From contig NZ_JSEO01000015.1 of assembly GCF_001624705.1 (NCBI RefSeq), positions 1 through 64,000 of the forward strand: a stretch of DNA of 64,000 nucleotides, in the 5' to 3' direction. The notes under the pieces were generated by a model. The model did no database searches. It was not told the DNA's origin and saw only the letters and a list, made by a program, of their open reading frames with translations. Positions 1 through 9,275 of the stretch are shown piece after piece; within the stretch, counting starts at the first letter, position 1; every line of letters starts with the position of its first letter. Origin of the DNA: Marinomonas sp. SBI8L (GTDB taxonomy: Bacteria > Pseudomonadota > Gammaproteobacteria > Pseudomonadales > Marinomonadaceae). The translations under genes and the position numbers were made by a program.

Positions 1-771
1 ACTTATCAAGACGTCGATTATCCATACAAAAAGAGCTTGATGAATATGTTCTTGAAAATGAGCTCTGTCAGCGGCTGATGACCATTCCTGGTATCGGCAT
101 TATCAATGCAACAGCTTTATTCGCAGCCATTGGCAATGCCAGTCAGTTTGCTAATCCAAGAGAACTATCAGTTTGGCTTGGCGTAACGCCTAAACAGTAT
201 GCGAGTGGTGGAAAATCCTATATGGGAAGAATGAGTAAACGAGGGAATCAGTATTTACGTAAGCAGCTTATACACGGTGCCAGAACCTTAATTCATCGTA
301 CAAAAGGGAAAAATGACAAGCTCTCAGTCTGGGTTAAACAGTTGATTGATCGTAGAGGAAAACATAAGGGAGTCGTCGCAATCGCAAATCGATTAGCAAG
401 ACTCGTTTGGATTTTACTTCGAAGGAATGAGGATTATAAAACCCTATCCGCTTCATGATAGAAAATAACTAAAGAGTTAAACAGCCGAAAGAGATCTAAC
501 CAAAGTCGACGAACATATGATGTAAAAGCGGGTTTTCCGCACTTAACGACAGTCTGGCATGGACAAGGTTCTTGAAACCGAGTGGGTGATAAAGACAGTT
601 AAGTACGGATCTCATCAAGGCCAGAAAACCAACAAAAAGCGTTTTTATAACAGGCCGGATATATGTCTAGTACGACCCTTCATCGAGTTTTTGGAATTGG
701 TAAAGGTCAAAAGCGGTTAATAAGAAAAAGACAAAACCACTTAATATTCAGAATTAAAAAGTGGTTTGGAT
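1..771 (+). mobile_element. IS110/IS1111-type insertion sequence, 3' part
   Basis: The left edge of the window cuts into this element, so only the 3' part of the transposase and the downstream noncoding end are present. The right boundary is approximate: the sequence from about 772 (AACTAACGCC) looks like the end of an integron attC site, so the element seems to sit in or beside an attC. About 310 bp of noncoding DNA lies between the transposase stop and that point. In the IS1111 branch of this family the long noncoding end downstream of the transposase is known to encode the target-finding RNA. That such an RNA lies here is inference. Confidence 0.6.
3..458 (+). CDS. IS110-family transposase, C-terminal part (truncated by window edge)
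   Basis: The reading frame is open from position 3, so the gene starts outside the window. The visible part carries the C-terminal helix-hairpin-helix/serine domain of IS110-type transposases (Transposase_20), with LMTIPGIG, a conserved LSVWLGVTPKQ stretch, the GRMSKRGNQYLRK motif and a terminal LARLVWILLRR. The N-terminal RuvC-like DEDD domain is not visible. These enzymes act as recombinases that move a circular IS form into a target chosen by an element-encoded RNA. Intactness cannot be judged here. Confidence 0.85.
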   Translation, partial: LSRRRLSIQKELDEYVLENELCQRLMTIPGIGIINATALFAAIGNASQFANPRELSVWLGVTPKQYASGGKSYMGRMSKRGNQYLRKQLIHGARTLIHRTKGKNDKLSVWVKQLIDRRGKHKGVVAIANRLARLVWILLRRNEDYKTLSAS

Positions 772-821
772 AACTAACGCCTTGACGGCACAGGAGCGTC
801 CATATATGTCCGTTTTAAATT

Positions 822-1085
822 CTACAAGCTTTTTATAGCTCTAATTAGCTGCTCGGATTTTCCCATTTCATTTAAGAAATTTTGGTCATAACAACTCGAT
901 GTTTCCATGTACCCTCTAACGCAATTGAGAAGTTTATTTAAAAGCTTCTGGTTATCAGGTTCATGCAGTGCACTCTCGTATTTTACTAAATATTCTGAGA
1001 CTACTTTTTCTGGTGATTCCGCTAATTTTTCTTCAATAGCCTCAATTGTTACTTTTAATTGAACTATTAGTTGCTCTCTATCCAT
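822..1085 (-). CDS. Small hypothetical protein in an integron cassette
   Basis: An 87-residue acidic, largely alpha-helical protein with no family I recognise. It starts MDREQLIVQLKVTIEAIEEK and lacks a signal peptide or membrane segment. The gene is followed at lower coordinates by an attC-like end (about 772-800) next to the IS110 element and preceded at 1115-1217 by a full attC site, so it fits a gene cassette transcribed on the minus strand. Small orphan proteins of this kind are common in chromosomal integrons. Function unknown. Confidence 0.55.
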   Translation of the reverse strand: MDREQLIVQLKVTIEAIEEKLAESPEKVVSEYLVKYESALHEPDNQKLLNKLLNCVRGYMETSSCYDQNFLNEMGKSEQLIRAIKSL

Positions 1086-1114
1086 TTAATTAACCACAAA
1101 ATACTGAAGAAAAT

Positions 1115-1217
1115 ATAACGCCGTCGTCAACTTTCGGAGGCTACTGGCGCCTTTTGTGCGTTTTTTTGCACAAAAGGTGACAGTGGCCGGAGGTCAGATT
1201 GCACGACCTTGTTATAT
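1115..1217 (-). repeat. attC integron recombination site
   Basis: Read on the minus strand, the site begins ATAACAAGGTCGTGCAA just after the DUF4274 gene and ends TTGACGACGGCGTTATA. The two ends are imperfect inverted repeats, with a strong inner hairpin (CCTTTTGTGC / GCACAAAAGG). This is the layout of an attC site: conserved simple-site cores at both ends and a variable palindromic centre. It overlaps the stop codon of the upstream gene, which is usual for cassettes. Confidence 0.75.
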
Positions 1218-1709
1218 GCTTGCTCCGTTTACTTCCTGATACAGGACAGAAGGAATACCTGCCTTTTTGTATTTATCCAGAGTGAGCTTATTTATATTTG
1301 GCTTAAAACTCACCGGACCACAAGCATAATCGTTATTGTTTAGTTTGCGGACAAGCAATTCACAGAAATCTGCCCACTCATTGTTGTACTCATTTCGCTC
1401 TACTTCTTTTAAGAAATAGCTCATTCCTTCAGCAAGCCAAAACAGAGAGATCGCAGTACCTAAATCACAATGCTCATTGTTTGCTATAACTGTGGGCAAA
1501 GCATAGCCATCATTCCAGTTGTAATTCATTGCATATTGCTGAAGAAAATACGGATTATCCGATGCTTTTGCAATCTCGCAGATCTTCTCAATATCTTCTT
1601 CATATTGAATTTGATCTATGTATTTTTGCTCGATTTCTCTATTCATGACTGCATATAACATTTTAATAATGCGCACGCTCGGTTTGCTAGATTTATCCAC
1701 CGCAATCAA
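1212..1709 (-). CDS. DUF4274-like cassette protein
   Basis: The sequence YNWNDGYALPTVIANN and the following CDLGTAISLFWLAEG resemble DUF4274, a helical family of unknown function often found beside toxin or immunity genes and in cassette arrays. The first 16-20 codons run through a repeated intergenic module also present near 19920 and 25870. The real start is therefore probably one of the methionines at residue 17 or 22 (MLYAVMNREIEQ) and not the first codon. The gene is followed by the attC at 1115-1217. The family call is from memory of the motif. Confidence 0.5.
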   Translation of the reverse strand: MIAVDKSSKPSVRIIKMLYAVMNREIEQKYIDQIQYEEDIEKICEIAKASDNPYFLQQYAMNYNWNDGYALPTVIANNEHCDLGTAISLFWLAEGMSYFLKEVERNEYNNEWADFCELLVRKLNNNDYACGPVSFKPNINKLTLDKYKKAGIPSVLYQEVNGASI

Positions 1710-1930
1710 AACGCTACATATGATTAGTTCTTAAAAGGAAAGGCCACTTATTCACTGAAAACCTTCCTGGCTAAACGCGCATGCGCGTTATTTCGATTCC
1801 TATTTTTGCATGTAGGGCACGGTTATTTCCGTGCCCTTCTCATAACTTATTGATTCTACATATTTTAAAAATGGGCACAATGATAAAGCGCGCCATATCA
1901 TTGATATTTATAATGCTAAAGCGTGCCAAT
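1665..1930. repeat. Repeated intergenic module, part 1, copy A (outside the transposon)
   Basis: This stretch begins ATAATGCGCACGCTCGG and later holds TTATTTCGATTCCTATTTTT, GATTCTACAT and GGCACAATGA in the same order. The same blocks recur at 19919-20150 and 25870-26110 inside the transposon. Each copy lies directly upstream of a minus-strand cassette gene, so a promoter or leader role is plausible. It overlaps the annotated 5' end of the DUF4274 gene. Downstream, 1931-2133 holds a small hairpin (1961-1980) and no gene that I can see. Confidence 0.55.
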
Positions 1931-2133
1931 TTTCACTAGAATCAAGCAAAAAACAAAATAGACTGTATATTTATACAGCCTATTGATTTTTGGGTTACCC
2001 TTATGAGCTCAAGTCCTTTTTTAAAATTATCTTAGATCGGAAATGCGTGTCAGAGGCTACAATCTGAAACAGAAAAGGCCTTTCTCGTTCAATTAAAACA
2101 TTTGATTAAACGCGTTATATACTTGAATGAATG

Positions 2134-2138
2134 CTACT
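2134..2138. repeat. Target site duplication CTACT, left copy
   Basis: CTACT directly precedes the left terminal repeat at 2139 and recurs at 27050-27054 directly after the right terminal repeat. Five bases is the duplication length made by Tn7-like TnsA/TnsB transposition. Confidence 0.9.
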
Positions 2139-2243
2139 TGTCGAAACAACCATAAGGTGACATTTGCAAATTCATATAGATCAAGACATTAACAGCTTTA
2201 CAATCATAAGCTGTCAGTGAAAAAAGCAACCATAAGATGACAT
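2139..2243. repeat. Transposon left end with three dispersed TnsB-type sites
   Basis: The terminal repeat occupies 2139-2163. Three similar 17-bp sites follow: CAACCATAAGGTGACAT at 2147-2163, CAATCATAAGCTGTCAG at 2201-2217 and CAACCATAAGATGACAT at 2227-2243. They point the same way and are unevenly spaced, which is the pattern of a Tn7-type left end. Confidence 0.88.
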
Positions 2244-2337
2244 TTTAATTTTTTTATTTGTAATTAAATTACACAACAACAATTAATATTTAATTCAGCT
2301 TTAAGTGGTTTATTTAAGAGTGAGGGGGTTACAAGCT

Positions 2338-2367
2338 AAACCCTCAATAAAATGGGTTGAGGGTTTA
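2338..2367 (-). terminator. Terminator-like hairpin after the split NTPase gene
   Basis: AAACCCTCA and TGAGGGTTT form a stem across a short loop about 40-70 bp beyond the 2406 stop codon. It probably ends the minus-strand transcript of the KAP/YobI-like locus before the transposon left end. Confidence 0.6.
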
Positions 2368-2405
2368 ATATAAAAATATCCGTAATTGAAATTAAGGTTT
2401 GTTCT

Positions 2406-4037
2406 CTATTTTCTATAAAGATTCACTTTAATTTCGCCAAAGAAAGTATTCCCCCATGAGGATATAATATTTCGTGAATCAAGCCAGATGACTAAATCCT
2501 GATTTTCAGGAGTATTTCTTAGTGTCGGTATCGAATACCCCTTTTTTATTTCGGAATATGGTCGAGGCAGATTAGCTAAAATTTGACGAATTTCATCATC
2601 ATTTAAATCTGTATGACATTTATTTAAAAGTTTCACTTTCGTATCAGCAAACTCAGCATGCTCAATTAAAGATTTAACAATATTTGCATCAAGGTCGAAA
2701 CTTTCAATGTTCGTGTTTTGAATAATTGGACCTATAAGTGCAGATCGTTTGGGTAGAAAAACGATAGATTCTAAGTCCATTAATTCTATTATCCGGAGCT
2801 TAGTTGTATGATCGATTTCAGACCGTAGAAGGTCTTCTAAGAAATCATCATCTAACTCAAAGCTGTCTGGGTCTTCCAGATATGCTGAGATGTTGGCAAC
2901 AACAAATTGCTGTTGTAAGTCGTTATTATCAATTAGTGCATTGAGGCTTTCTTTAGAGAATGTGATTTTCCCTTCATCAATTAGTATCCCGAGTTTAGTA
3001 GAGCTAAGCTCAACCGGTGGTTTATTAAACGACTTGGGTAAAGCTTGAGCATATTCTCTATAGGCGTCATCAGATAGCGAATCAGCATTGATGATGACCT
3101 TGCTTAGCTTCAATGAATTCGAATCACTAGGCATAGGATGTTCAAGAAGAGTCGAACGAACAACATCTTGATTAAGATAATCAATTAGAAATTCATCCGT
3201 ATATCCTTCACTTTTCATAAAAGCAATGCAGTTTTTCCAAGTGGGTTTAATTTCTCCTATTTTAAACAGCATTACATGTAATCGCTCAGGCACACTTTCG
3301 AGATCAGGCAGCTGAGCAGTCTGATTGATAAGATATTTTTTAAGATTTTCTTGATCCAACCCATCTTGGCAAATTAAAGTCAGAATAGAAACTGTATCCT
3401 CCTCTGAACTTCCGGGTAATTTTAATAGAATCTCACGTAAATAAAGATCATAATCACGTTCAACCCTTTTTATTAAAGTTTGGTTATTCGTTGATCGTAT
3501 TGCTGAAAAATTTCTCTCATATAATGGTTCAAGATCACTATTCCCAAGAATCACTTTATATATGTATTCTAAGTTTAAGAGTGTTAATTTAAAAAGCCCC
3601 TCCTCAAACATAAATCGTACAATTTCAGAACGTTCAGTAATTACAGACAAGTCTTGAACCTCAAAATTGAGGTGTTTAAGGCGTTCAGGAGCAAGTTCAG
3701 GCACATTGACTAACACTTCTAGAAGGTTATCCGAGACAAACTTAGATAACTCGCCAAAGTCACAAACAAGTGCCGTAAGCGAAGACTTTGGTAAATTCGC
3801 GATCAGTCGGGTGACGTGAGCAATATTATTGTTACTAGCAATAGCCGCAGGAACAATGCCTTTCCAAGCGTTGGTAAGTCTCGAAAGCAGATCAGTAACT
3901 TCTACGCCACTAGTATAATAAGCTTCAAAAAAATCTTCGCTGGCTTCAAAATTTGACGAAAGAAATTCAAGGAGTTTCTGCGTTTGGTTAAAGTAGTTAG
4001 TAGTATCTCCTAGCAAAGTGTCTACGAGTTTAATTTA
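2406..4037 (-). pseudogene. C-terminal part of a split YobI-like P-loop NTPase protein
   Basis: About 540 residues of mostly helical, leucine-rich sequence with no motif I can name, ending LYRK. It lies 3' of the P-loop NTPase gene in a different frame. The frame is open from 4034, but no ATG is present at its 5' end; the first usual codon is a TTG at 4016 without a clear ribosome site. Removing one T near 4030 would join the preceding protein's YVLN directly to KLVDTLLGDTTNYF and give a single product of about 1,200 residues, the size I expect for YobI-type proteins. I read it as the frameshifted second half of one gene. A genuine separate, translationally coupled partner cannot be excluded. 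Confidence 0.5.
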
Positions 4038-6009
4038 AGACATAGTTTTGTCTAAAGTCTTCCTCTCTCATTGCAGCAACAACTTCAGCTGGATTATCAA
4101 TAGGAAAGTTTGGTTCAGGTGTAACGAAAGCTCTTATTTGGATCAAAAACTTATTGTCATTAGGTGATAGACGACCAGAATGAAAGAGGGAAGTATATTG
4201 ATAGTAGGTATCATCAAGGTAACTTTCTAATATCAGAAAACGAGCAAGCTCTCCGTTTGCCCCAAAGTCTTCGAATAGGTCTTGCATGCTTTCTGAGTTT
4301 AAACGTAACAGCTCGTTGAGATTGGTCAAGCGAAGCGTAGCAATCTTAGACCTTAGATCACTTATTTTACGTAAAATACTGTTTTTGTTATCTGTTGCAA
4401 TACTCTCGACCTCCAACTTGCGTTGTTGGTATGATTTGTGAGGATCCACTTCGTCTTGTAAATTGTTAATATTTATTTTTCTGTAGTAACCATTATTAAA
4501 GTGGCAATGTATTTGTGATGTATTAATTAGTTGCTCGAATATATCATTGTCAAACAACTCTTGAAAAGCAAACCAATAAGAGCTATTTAAACTAATACTA
4601 TATGTATCCTTCGGTAGTTGCTCTATCAAAGTCATCAAGTAAATTTTCTGAAGTTCTTTCACGTCCGAAGGTATTTGTTTCTCACCTGCTACAATCTGGT
4701 TTTCAAGTTGCTTGAGCTCAGTCCTAAACTTTTTTTCACAAACACCAATAAGCTCATCTTGCTGATTCAATACTTTTGCGAGAACGCCTTCTCCACGGTG
4801 CAGTTCCTCAAAATCTCTTGGATAAACGTTTTTATAGATCAAAATTGCGAGGAGCTTGTTAGCGTCTAACAAGTTTTCTCCATCAGTTTCTAAATTAGCC
4901 ACATAAATTTTATATTCATTGAAGATGTTCTGGATCAACCTTAAGTCATTTAAATATCGTGATACTTCTCTAAGAAACTGCCTATCAAGACGATCATCGA
5001 GATCTAGCCTCTTTCCCTGTTCCAACATCATATCGATAGAGTTTGAAGTGTTGATAATAGGTATGACAGGAATAATAAATTCAAAGAACTTTGTTCGCTC
5101 GGTATTCAGAAACATATCATCGCGTAAAGCATAAAGAAATTTAACAGTATGGTTTACTCCAGCATTCTCGTTCACTAGGCTATTAATTTCTCGTAAGGTA
5201 ACGAATATTTCTGCGTCATTAAATCGATCTAAATCCTCAATAATTACAAGATCGTAAGAAGTGCATTGAAAAAAGTAGACTATTTCATCCAAATGACGGT
5301 TAAGTATTGACTCCTGATTATCATTTGCAGGTTTTATCTCAACATCTGTCAAAGATATGCTCTTGAGTGTAAGGCCAAAACTTGCAACATAAAAATAATG
5401 TAATGTAGACCATAAAAAAGTTACTGAAAGAAATATGCTTCCAAAGTTTAACCAATTACTGTATGAAAACGGGATAAAAAAAGATCCACTGATAATATCG
5501 TTTCGATGAGGAAGAACATACCAAATTGAAAGAATACCAAGCATGATATAAAGAGTCTTAAAGACTGACCAAACACTTGGAGTCCTAATTCTTTTGAAAC
5601 GCGATAAAGGAAGTTTATTTGCATCAGCACCATACAACATTTGCTGAAGGATACTTCTTTCAATCTCTTGACGACTTACTGTCTCATCATCTGTATTTAT
5701 CTCAGGAACAAATGAAGCTAGAGATATATGGAGTGAGGGGCGCTTATGTTTTTTTAAGAACGTTTGAATAATACTGCTCTTACCTGATCCATAAGGACCG
5801 GTTAGAGCGATGTTAAAAACCTTTGCATTTTTCATTGCAAATAGAATTGCTTCAGAATATACACCAGCTTTGTCGGCATTATCAGTAGGGGCAAGGTCCA
5901 CAAATTTGGATTTAATACTTTCTGATTGGTTTTTACACTCTAGAAAATGAACGATGTTATTGAGGACTCTGGCAAACTTACGTGTAATAGTGATAATCAA
6001 CTTTATCAT
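4030..6009 (-). CDS. KAP/YobI-like membrane-anchored P-loop NTPase (N-terminal part)
   Basis: A 659-residue protein with a Walker A motif GPYGSGKSS near residue 75, two hydrophobic segments near residues 150-170 and 185-210 inserted in the NTPase domain, and a Walker B-like LVIIEDLDRF near residue 255 followed by a sensor-like KFLYALRDD. That order is typical of KAP-type NTPases, in which the membrane insertion sits between the P-loop and Walker B. Related YobI-type proteins occur as accessory and possibly defensive genes. Here it is cargo near the transposon left end, with the probable remainder of the protein in the next frame downstream. ATG start preceded by GGTTAAAACCG; no strong ribosome site. 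Confidence 0.65.
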   Translation of the reverse strand: MIKLIITITRKFARVLNNIVHFLECKNQSESIKSKFVDLAPTDNADKAGVYSEAILFAMKNAKVFNIALTGPYGSGKSSIIQTFLKKHKRPSLHISLASFVPEINTDDETVSRQEIERSILQQMLYGADANKLPLSRFKRIRTPSVWSVFKTLYIMLGILSIWYVLPHRNDIISGSFFIPFSYSNWLNFGSIFLSVTFLWSTLHYFYVASFGLTLKSISLTDVEIKPANDNQESILNRHLDEIVYFFQCTSYDLVIIEDLDRFNDAEIFVTLREINSLVNENAGVNHTVKFLYALRDDMFLNTERTKFFEFIIPVIPIINTSNSIDMMLEQGKRLDLDDRLDRQFLREVSRYLNDLRLIQNIFNEYKIYVANLETDGENLLDANKLLAILIYKNVYPRDFEELHRGEGVLAKVLNQQDELIGVCEKKFRTELKQLENQIVAGEKQIPSDVKELQKIYLMTLIEQLPKDTYSISLNSSYWFAFQELFDNDIFEQLINTSQIHCHFNNGYYRKININNLQDEVDPHKSYQQRKLEVESIATDNKNSILRKISDLRSKIATLRLTNLNELLRLNSESMQDLFEDFGANGELARFLILESYLDDTYYQYTSLFHSGRLSPNDNKFLIQIRAFVTPEPNFPIDNPAEVVAAMREEDFRQNYVLN

Positions 6010-6437
6010 TCGGTTTTAACCTTGTAAGGTTCGTTAACTTATGGAAGTGATATTAAAAAGAAATTTTATTAATAGTGGTCAAATACTCTTGAATAGCATT
6101 CCTTATTGTATTTCTAAAATTTAAATATAGAAGTCAGGTAAGAGAGAGCGTCATCTTGCTATCCTAATTAATTACAGAGTTGTTTGAAGAAAACATTATG
6201 TATCACATTGATGTATTGAATAATTATGAACTCTATCAGCAAATAAAAACTGAACAAATACTCACTTTTATTCTTGAAGTACCTTTGATTTATTGAGCTT
6301 ACTCAATTTTACTGGATTCCCATTCTTTGCAAAATTTACTATTGAATTATCTTCTTTGAATAATTTTAATATCCCTCATCAGCAAAGATTTCAAATAACA
6401 TAAATATTTTATTAATACAGAAGTAACTAATATACCC
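6010..6437. other. Gene-free AT-rich stretch between cargo NTPase and IS30
   Basis: No convincing reading frame, CRISPR repeat or attC was seen. It must contain the promoter of the NTPase gene, but I cannot place it. Confidence 0.4.
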
Positions 6438-7393
6438 TAGATTTCAGCAATAAGTGACACACGTTTATTTAATAATACTTCAATCGGTGTGAGATAGTTT
6501 AACGACTTTCTTGGCCTAAAGTTTATTAACATTTGTGTGACATTAATTTCCCGATCTGTGAGCTGGCCTATCGCGAATCCTTTTGGATAAAAGCGTCTCA
6601 ACAGACCATTGGTATTTTCGTTCAGACTCCGCTGCCAAGAGTGATAGGGCTTAGCAAAATAGATTTTACACTTCAACGCCTTAGCAATACTTTGATGATC
6701 TGCAAATTCACCGCCATTATCAAATGTAATCGTTTTACAAACATGCTTAAAAGGCTTTAGCAGGTTTTTAATGGCTTTAGAGACCAACTTTTTCGTTTTG
6801 CTCTTAACTCGACAGGTCAATAAGAGCTTTGTGACTCGCTCTGTTAACGTTACTAAGTAACCATCTTGACCATAAACCGTATCACCTTCCCAATGACCTA
6901 TTTCTTGCTTGTCTTCAACCTGCTTGGGGCGCTGATCTATATCGACCCGATTAGGGATTAAGTGGGCGCCTGCCATCACGTCTTTGCGTGGTTTATAGGG
7001 GTTACCTTGTCTTGCCAGCTTATGACGCCATCCTTGCTCAAACACAATGCGGTAAACTGTATTACAGCAGACTTTTAGGGCTGGCATCTCTTTCGCTAGC
7101 CGTCCTGCAATCTGCTCTGGGGTGAAGCTCAACTTGAGAAACGTTTCCACTTTATCAATCAGTTCCTGACTTCGTTTTGTAAACTTGTGAGCCTGAGTTC
7201 TGATCATAAGGGTATGAGTGTGGGCCTCCTCAGCACAATATTTTCTATTGGGACATCGCTTAAGTTCACGAGCAATCGATTTATTGCCCCGCTTCATCTT
7301 GATTGCGATAGCTCTTGCTGAAAAACCGAGTTCATTTAACCCTTCAATCTGGTATCGTTCTTGGAGTGTCAGTTGCTTATATTGGTTGCTCAT
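6437..7393 (-). CDS. IS30-family transposase
   Basis: 318 residues with an N-terminal helix-turn-helix (LTLQERYQIEGLNELGFSAR), a second DNA-binding segment (FTPEQIAGRL) and a C-terminal DDE integrase core. The catalytic residues are visible in HWEGDTVYG, ITFDNGGEFADH and NENTNGLLRRFYPKG. The length is usual for intact IS30 transposases. It catalyses transposition of the surrounding element, and nothing suggests damage. Confidence 0.92.
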   Translation of the reverse strand: MSNQYKQLTLQERYQIEGLNELGFSARAIAIKMKRGNKSIARELKRCPNRKYCAEEAHTHTLMIRTQAHKFTKRSQELIDKVETFLKLSFTPEQIAGRLAKEMPALKVCCNTVYRIVFEQGWRHKLARQGNPYKPRKDVMAGAHLIPNRVDIDQRPKQVEDKQEIGHWEGDTVYGQDGYLVTLTERVTKLLLTCRVKSKTKKLVSKAIKNLLKPFKHVCKTITFDNGGEFADHQSIAKALKCKIYFAKPYHSWQRSLNENTNGLLRRFYPKGFAIGQLTDREINVTQMLINFRPRKSLNYLTPIEVLLNKRVSLIAEI

Positions 7394-7489
7394 TTTTTGA
7401 CGGCCTTGGTGGATTGTGTGAGAACTCGAAGCCTATAGGCAACTGGCTCTCTTATCTATTCCAAGTGTGTCGGTTATTGCTGCAATCTA
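6438..7489 (-). mobile_element. IS30-family insertion sequence
   Basis: About 1,050 bp bounded by inverted repeats: TAGATTTCAGCAATAAGTG at 6438 and, on the other strand, TAGATTGCAGCAATAACCG from 7489. The repeats extend over about 24 bp with a few mismatches. One IS30-type transposase fills the element, and its TAG stop overlaps the lower repeat. No clear short target duplication is visible. It lies 55 bp beyond the cas6 stop and does not interrupt a gene that I can identify. Confidence 0.8.
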
Positions 7490-7543
7490 AGTACTTAATT
7501 GAACATCTATGAAAAAATTTTAACAGTAATATAATCTCTATTA

Positions 7544-8137
7544 TTACTTTAACTCTTTCGGAACAGATGTAGGTGTACCAGTTTTTTTCGATAAACCATA
7601 GTTATTTATCACTCCTAAGCTCTTTTCTTTAATCTTTATTAGTTCAATATTCAATTCAAATGACTTTTCACTTCCTTTACTCGTTATAGGAATTTTATGA
7701 AAGTGATTAAACGTTGATCTATAGCTATCCGCTCGTGGTTTATAAACCTCCCCTCGCAGTTCAGCCCTTTTAGCCAGCCGCTTAAAATTTACAGACCTTC
7801 TGGACCCAGTAGCTTTATCGGCGGCTTGAGTCCGCACAAATGCCACCTCTTCTCCACCTTCCTCAACAAGCTTAAGAGGCTGGATGTCGAAGTATTTGAA
7901 CGATGCCATTTCTTTAAAGTATTTTTGGCTCACAAGTAACGAAAGCTGCTCAGGGTTTTGAGAGACGAAAGCAATTGAAGACCCAACAGCATTTTCATTC
8001 CACTCAGGGAAAGCAACAGCAATATCGTTATAGCCATAACGATTGATAACACCATGTAAAATTGAAATACATCGTCCTGCCAAGGTGGTGTCATCTCTAG
8101 GTTCTGGAAGAAAATTAATTCGAATATAGTAGCGCAT
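7544..8137 (-). CDS. cas6: Cas6f (Csy4) crRNA endonuclease of the I-F3 transposon
   Basis: 197 residues from the ATG at 8137, which overlaps the cas7 stop by one base (TAATG). The longer frame reaching 8200 lies inside cas7 and is not used. The start MRYYIRINFLPEP and the histidine at residue 28 (ISILHGVI) correspond to Csy4, whose His29 is catalytic. The C-terminal half carries SRRSVNFKRLAKRAELRG, basic and suited to RNA binding. The enzyme cuts each repeat at the foot of its stem and stays on the 3' hairpin of the crRNA. It is last in the tniQ-cas operon, and the array it processes lies upstream of cas7. Confidence 0.9.
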   Translation of the reverse strand: MRYYIRINFLPEPRDDTTLAGRCISILHGVINRYGYNDIAVAFPEWNENAVGSSIAFVSQNPEQLSLLVSQKYFKEMASFKYFDIQPLKLVEEGGEEVAFVRTQAADKATGSRRSVNFKRLAKRAELRGEVYKPRADSYRSTFNHFHKIPITSKGSEKSFELNIELIKIKEKSLGVINNYGLSKKTGTPTSVPKELK

Positions 8138-9156
8138 TATGCTTTCTTCCCAACTTGAAACAAGCCACCTTTTATCAAGTTGGCCGCTACAAAGTGGCAT
8201 TCACCACTAACTATTTCAGTCGTAGTCATTTCCTGAATTAACGACTCTAGCTTTAAAAGATAACTAAACAAACTCTTTTGAGTTTCTGGTGATCGATATG
8301 AAGTTTGATTGGCTTTATCTACCCCATAAGGGCTTACTCTTATTTTATCAGCACCATCAGCATACCAATCGTCAATACAGGCTATCGCAGCCCCAACTTT
8401 GCAGGTCCCCATGATAGGAATCCTTTTATTATTCAATATCACGTTTTGATAAACACGACTTGATTTAGTGTGCTCTTTTTCACTAAAAGACTGACTTGGG
8501 TGTATTTCTTGAGTAAACCCCATTTTTAATTTTGCCGTAACTTCTAACAACAAGTAACTTTTAGGGGTAGTCAAGGCTGCTTCAAACTCCGCAATTAATT
8601 CATTCCAGTTATCAACACTGGCCTCCCAGCCACCCTCAAAGCGCTTACGATGGATGTTACTGACCTGGTATGAAGCCCCATTGGAAGAAATAACTTCAAT
8701 ATCGGTATTTAACACCTCTTGATTACGCCACAGCCAAGCTCCCGACAAAATATTTTTCAAGTAACGTGTCGCAAGTAATCTGTAACCCCCAAGCTCTTTG
8801 TATTTTTGGCTAAATAATTCCAGAGTTGTTGTTACCGAATGATCGTCACAAATAAGAGGCGAAATAGAACTAGCATCAATTCTCAAAGAGAACTTATTCA
8901 GTATGAACGACGAATCAGGAGGAGCAAAACAATAATCGATTAGTTGAATATTACCTTCAGCAAATTTCTTAGGTGATACAGATTTCTTTTCTTTCATTGA
9001 AGAGTCATACCCTTCTGTTGAGCTTGATTTTTGCCCAAGTATTGTTGTTTCTGATATCTCTAATGGCTTTAGATTTCCTTGAGAATCAAGAAAATAAAAA
9101 ACAGCATGTCCTGGTGAAATGGAGCGTTGATAAGATAGTTTTTTTGGTATATTCAT
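8137..9156 (-). CDS. cas7: Cas7f (Csy3) backbone subunit of TniQ-Cascade
   Basis: 339 residues beginning MNIPKKLSYQRSISPGHAVF, a characteristic Csy3 opening. Six copies of this protein coat the 32-nt spacer in type I-F Cascade. Further family features are NGASYQVSNIHRKRFEGG and the later RVSPYGVDKANQTSYRSP. The gene follows the CRISPR array, not cas8/5, with 119 bp between the last repeat and its start, and is coupled to cas6 by a one-base overlap. A leader of this length could include its own promoter. No damage seen. Confidence 0.92.
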   Translation of the reverse strand: MNIPKKLSYQRSISPGHAVFYFLDSQGNLKPLEISETTILGQKSSSTEGYDSSMKEKKSVSPKKFAEGNIQLIDYCFAPPDSSFILNKFSLRIDASSISPLICDDHSVTTTLELFSQKYKELGGYRLLATRYLKNILSGAWLWRNQEVLNTDIEVISSNGASYQVSNIHRKRFEGGWEASVDNWNELIAEFEAALTTPKSYLLLEVTAKLKMGFTQEIHPSQSFSEKEHTKSSRVYQNVILNNKRIPIMGTCKVGAAIACIDDWYADGADKIRVSPYGVDKANQTSYRSPETQKSLFSYLLKLESLIQEMTTTEIVSGECHFVAANLIKGGLFQVGKKA

Positions 9157-9275
9157 AATATTGCATACCTCAATAAAAAAAGAGCCTAATCAATAAAAAG
9201 TTGTATGAATTTATGCAATTAACGTTACAGATAACAATAGCGATGAGCATCTACCAACTATGTAAGGTCTTCAAC

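Noticed and set aside
1470-1658. Plus-strand 62-codon frame with hydrophobic residues
   Set aside because: It is antisense to the DUF4274-like gene and has no independent support.
6010-7543. Search for a second CRISPR array downstream of cas6
   Set aside because: No CTGCC-N5-GGTAG type repeat was seen between 6010 and 6437 or between the IS30 element and cas6.
7544-8200. Longer cas6 start at 8200
   Set aside because: The extension lies within cas7 and does not resemble the Csy4 N-terminus; the ATG at 8137 overlaps the cas7 stop and gives the standard start.
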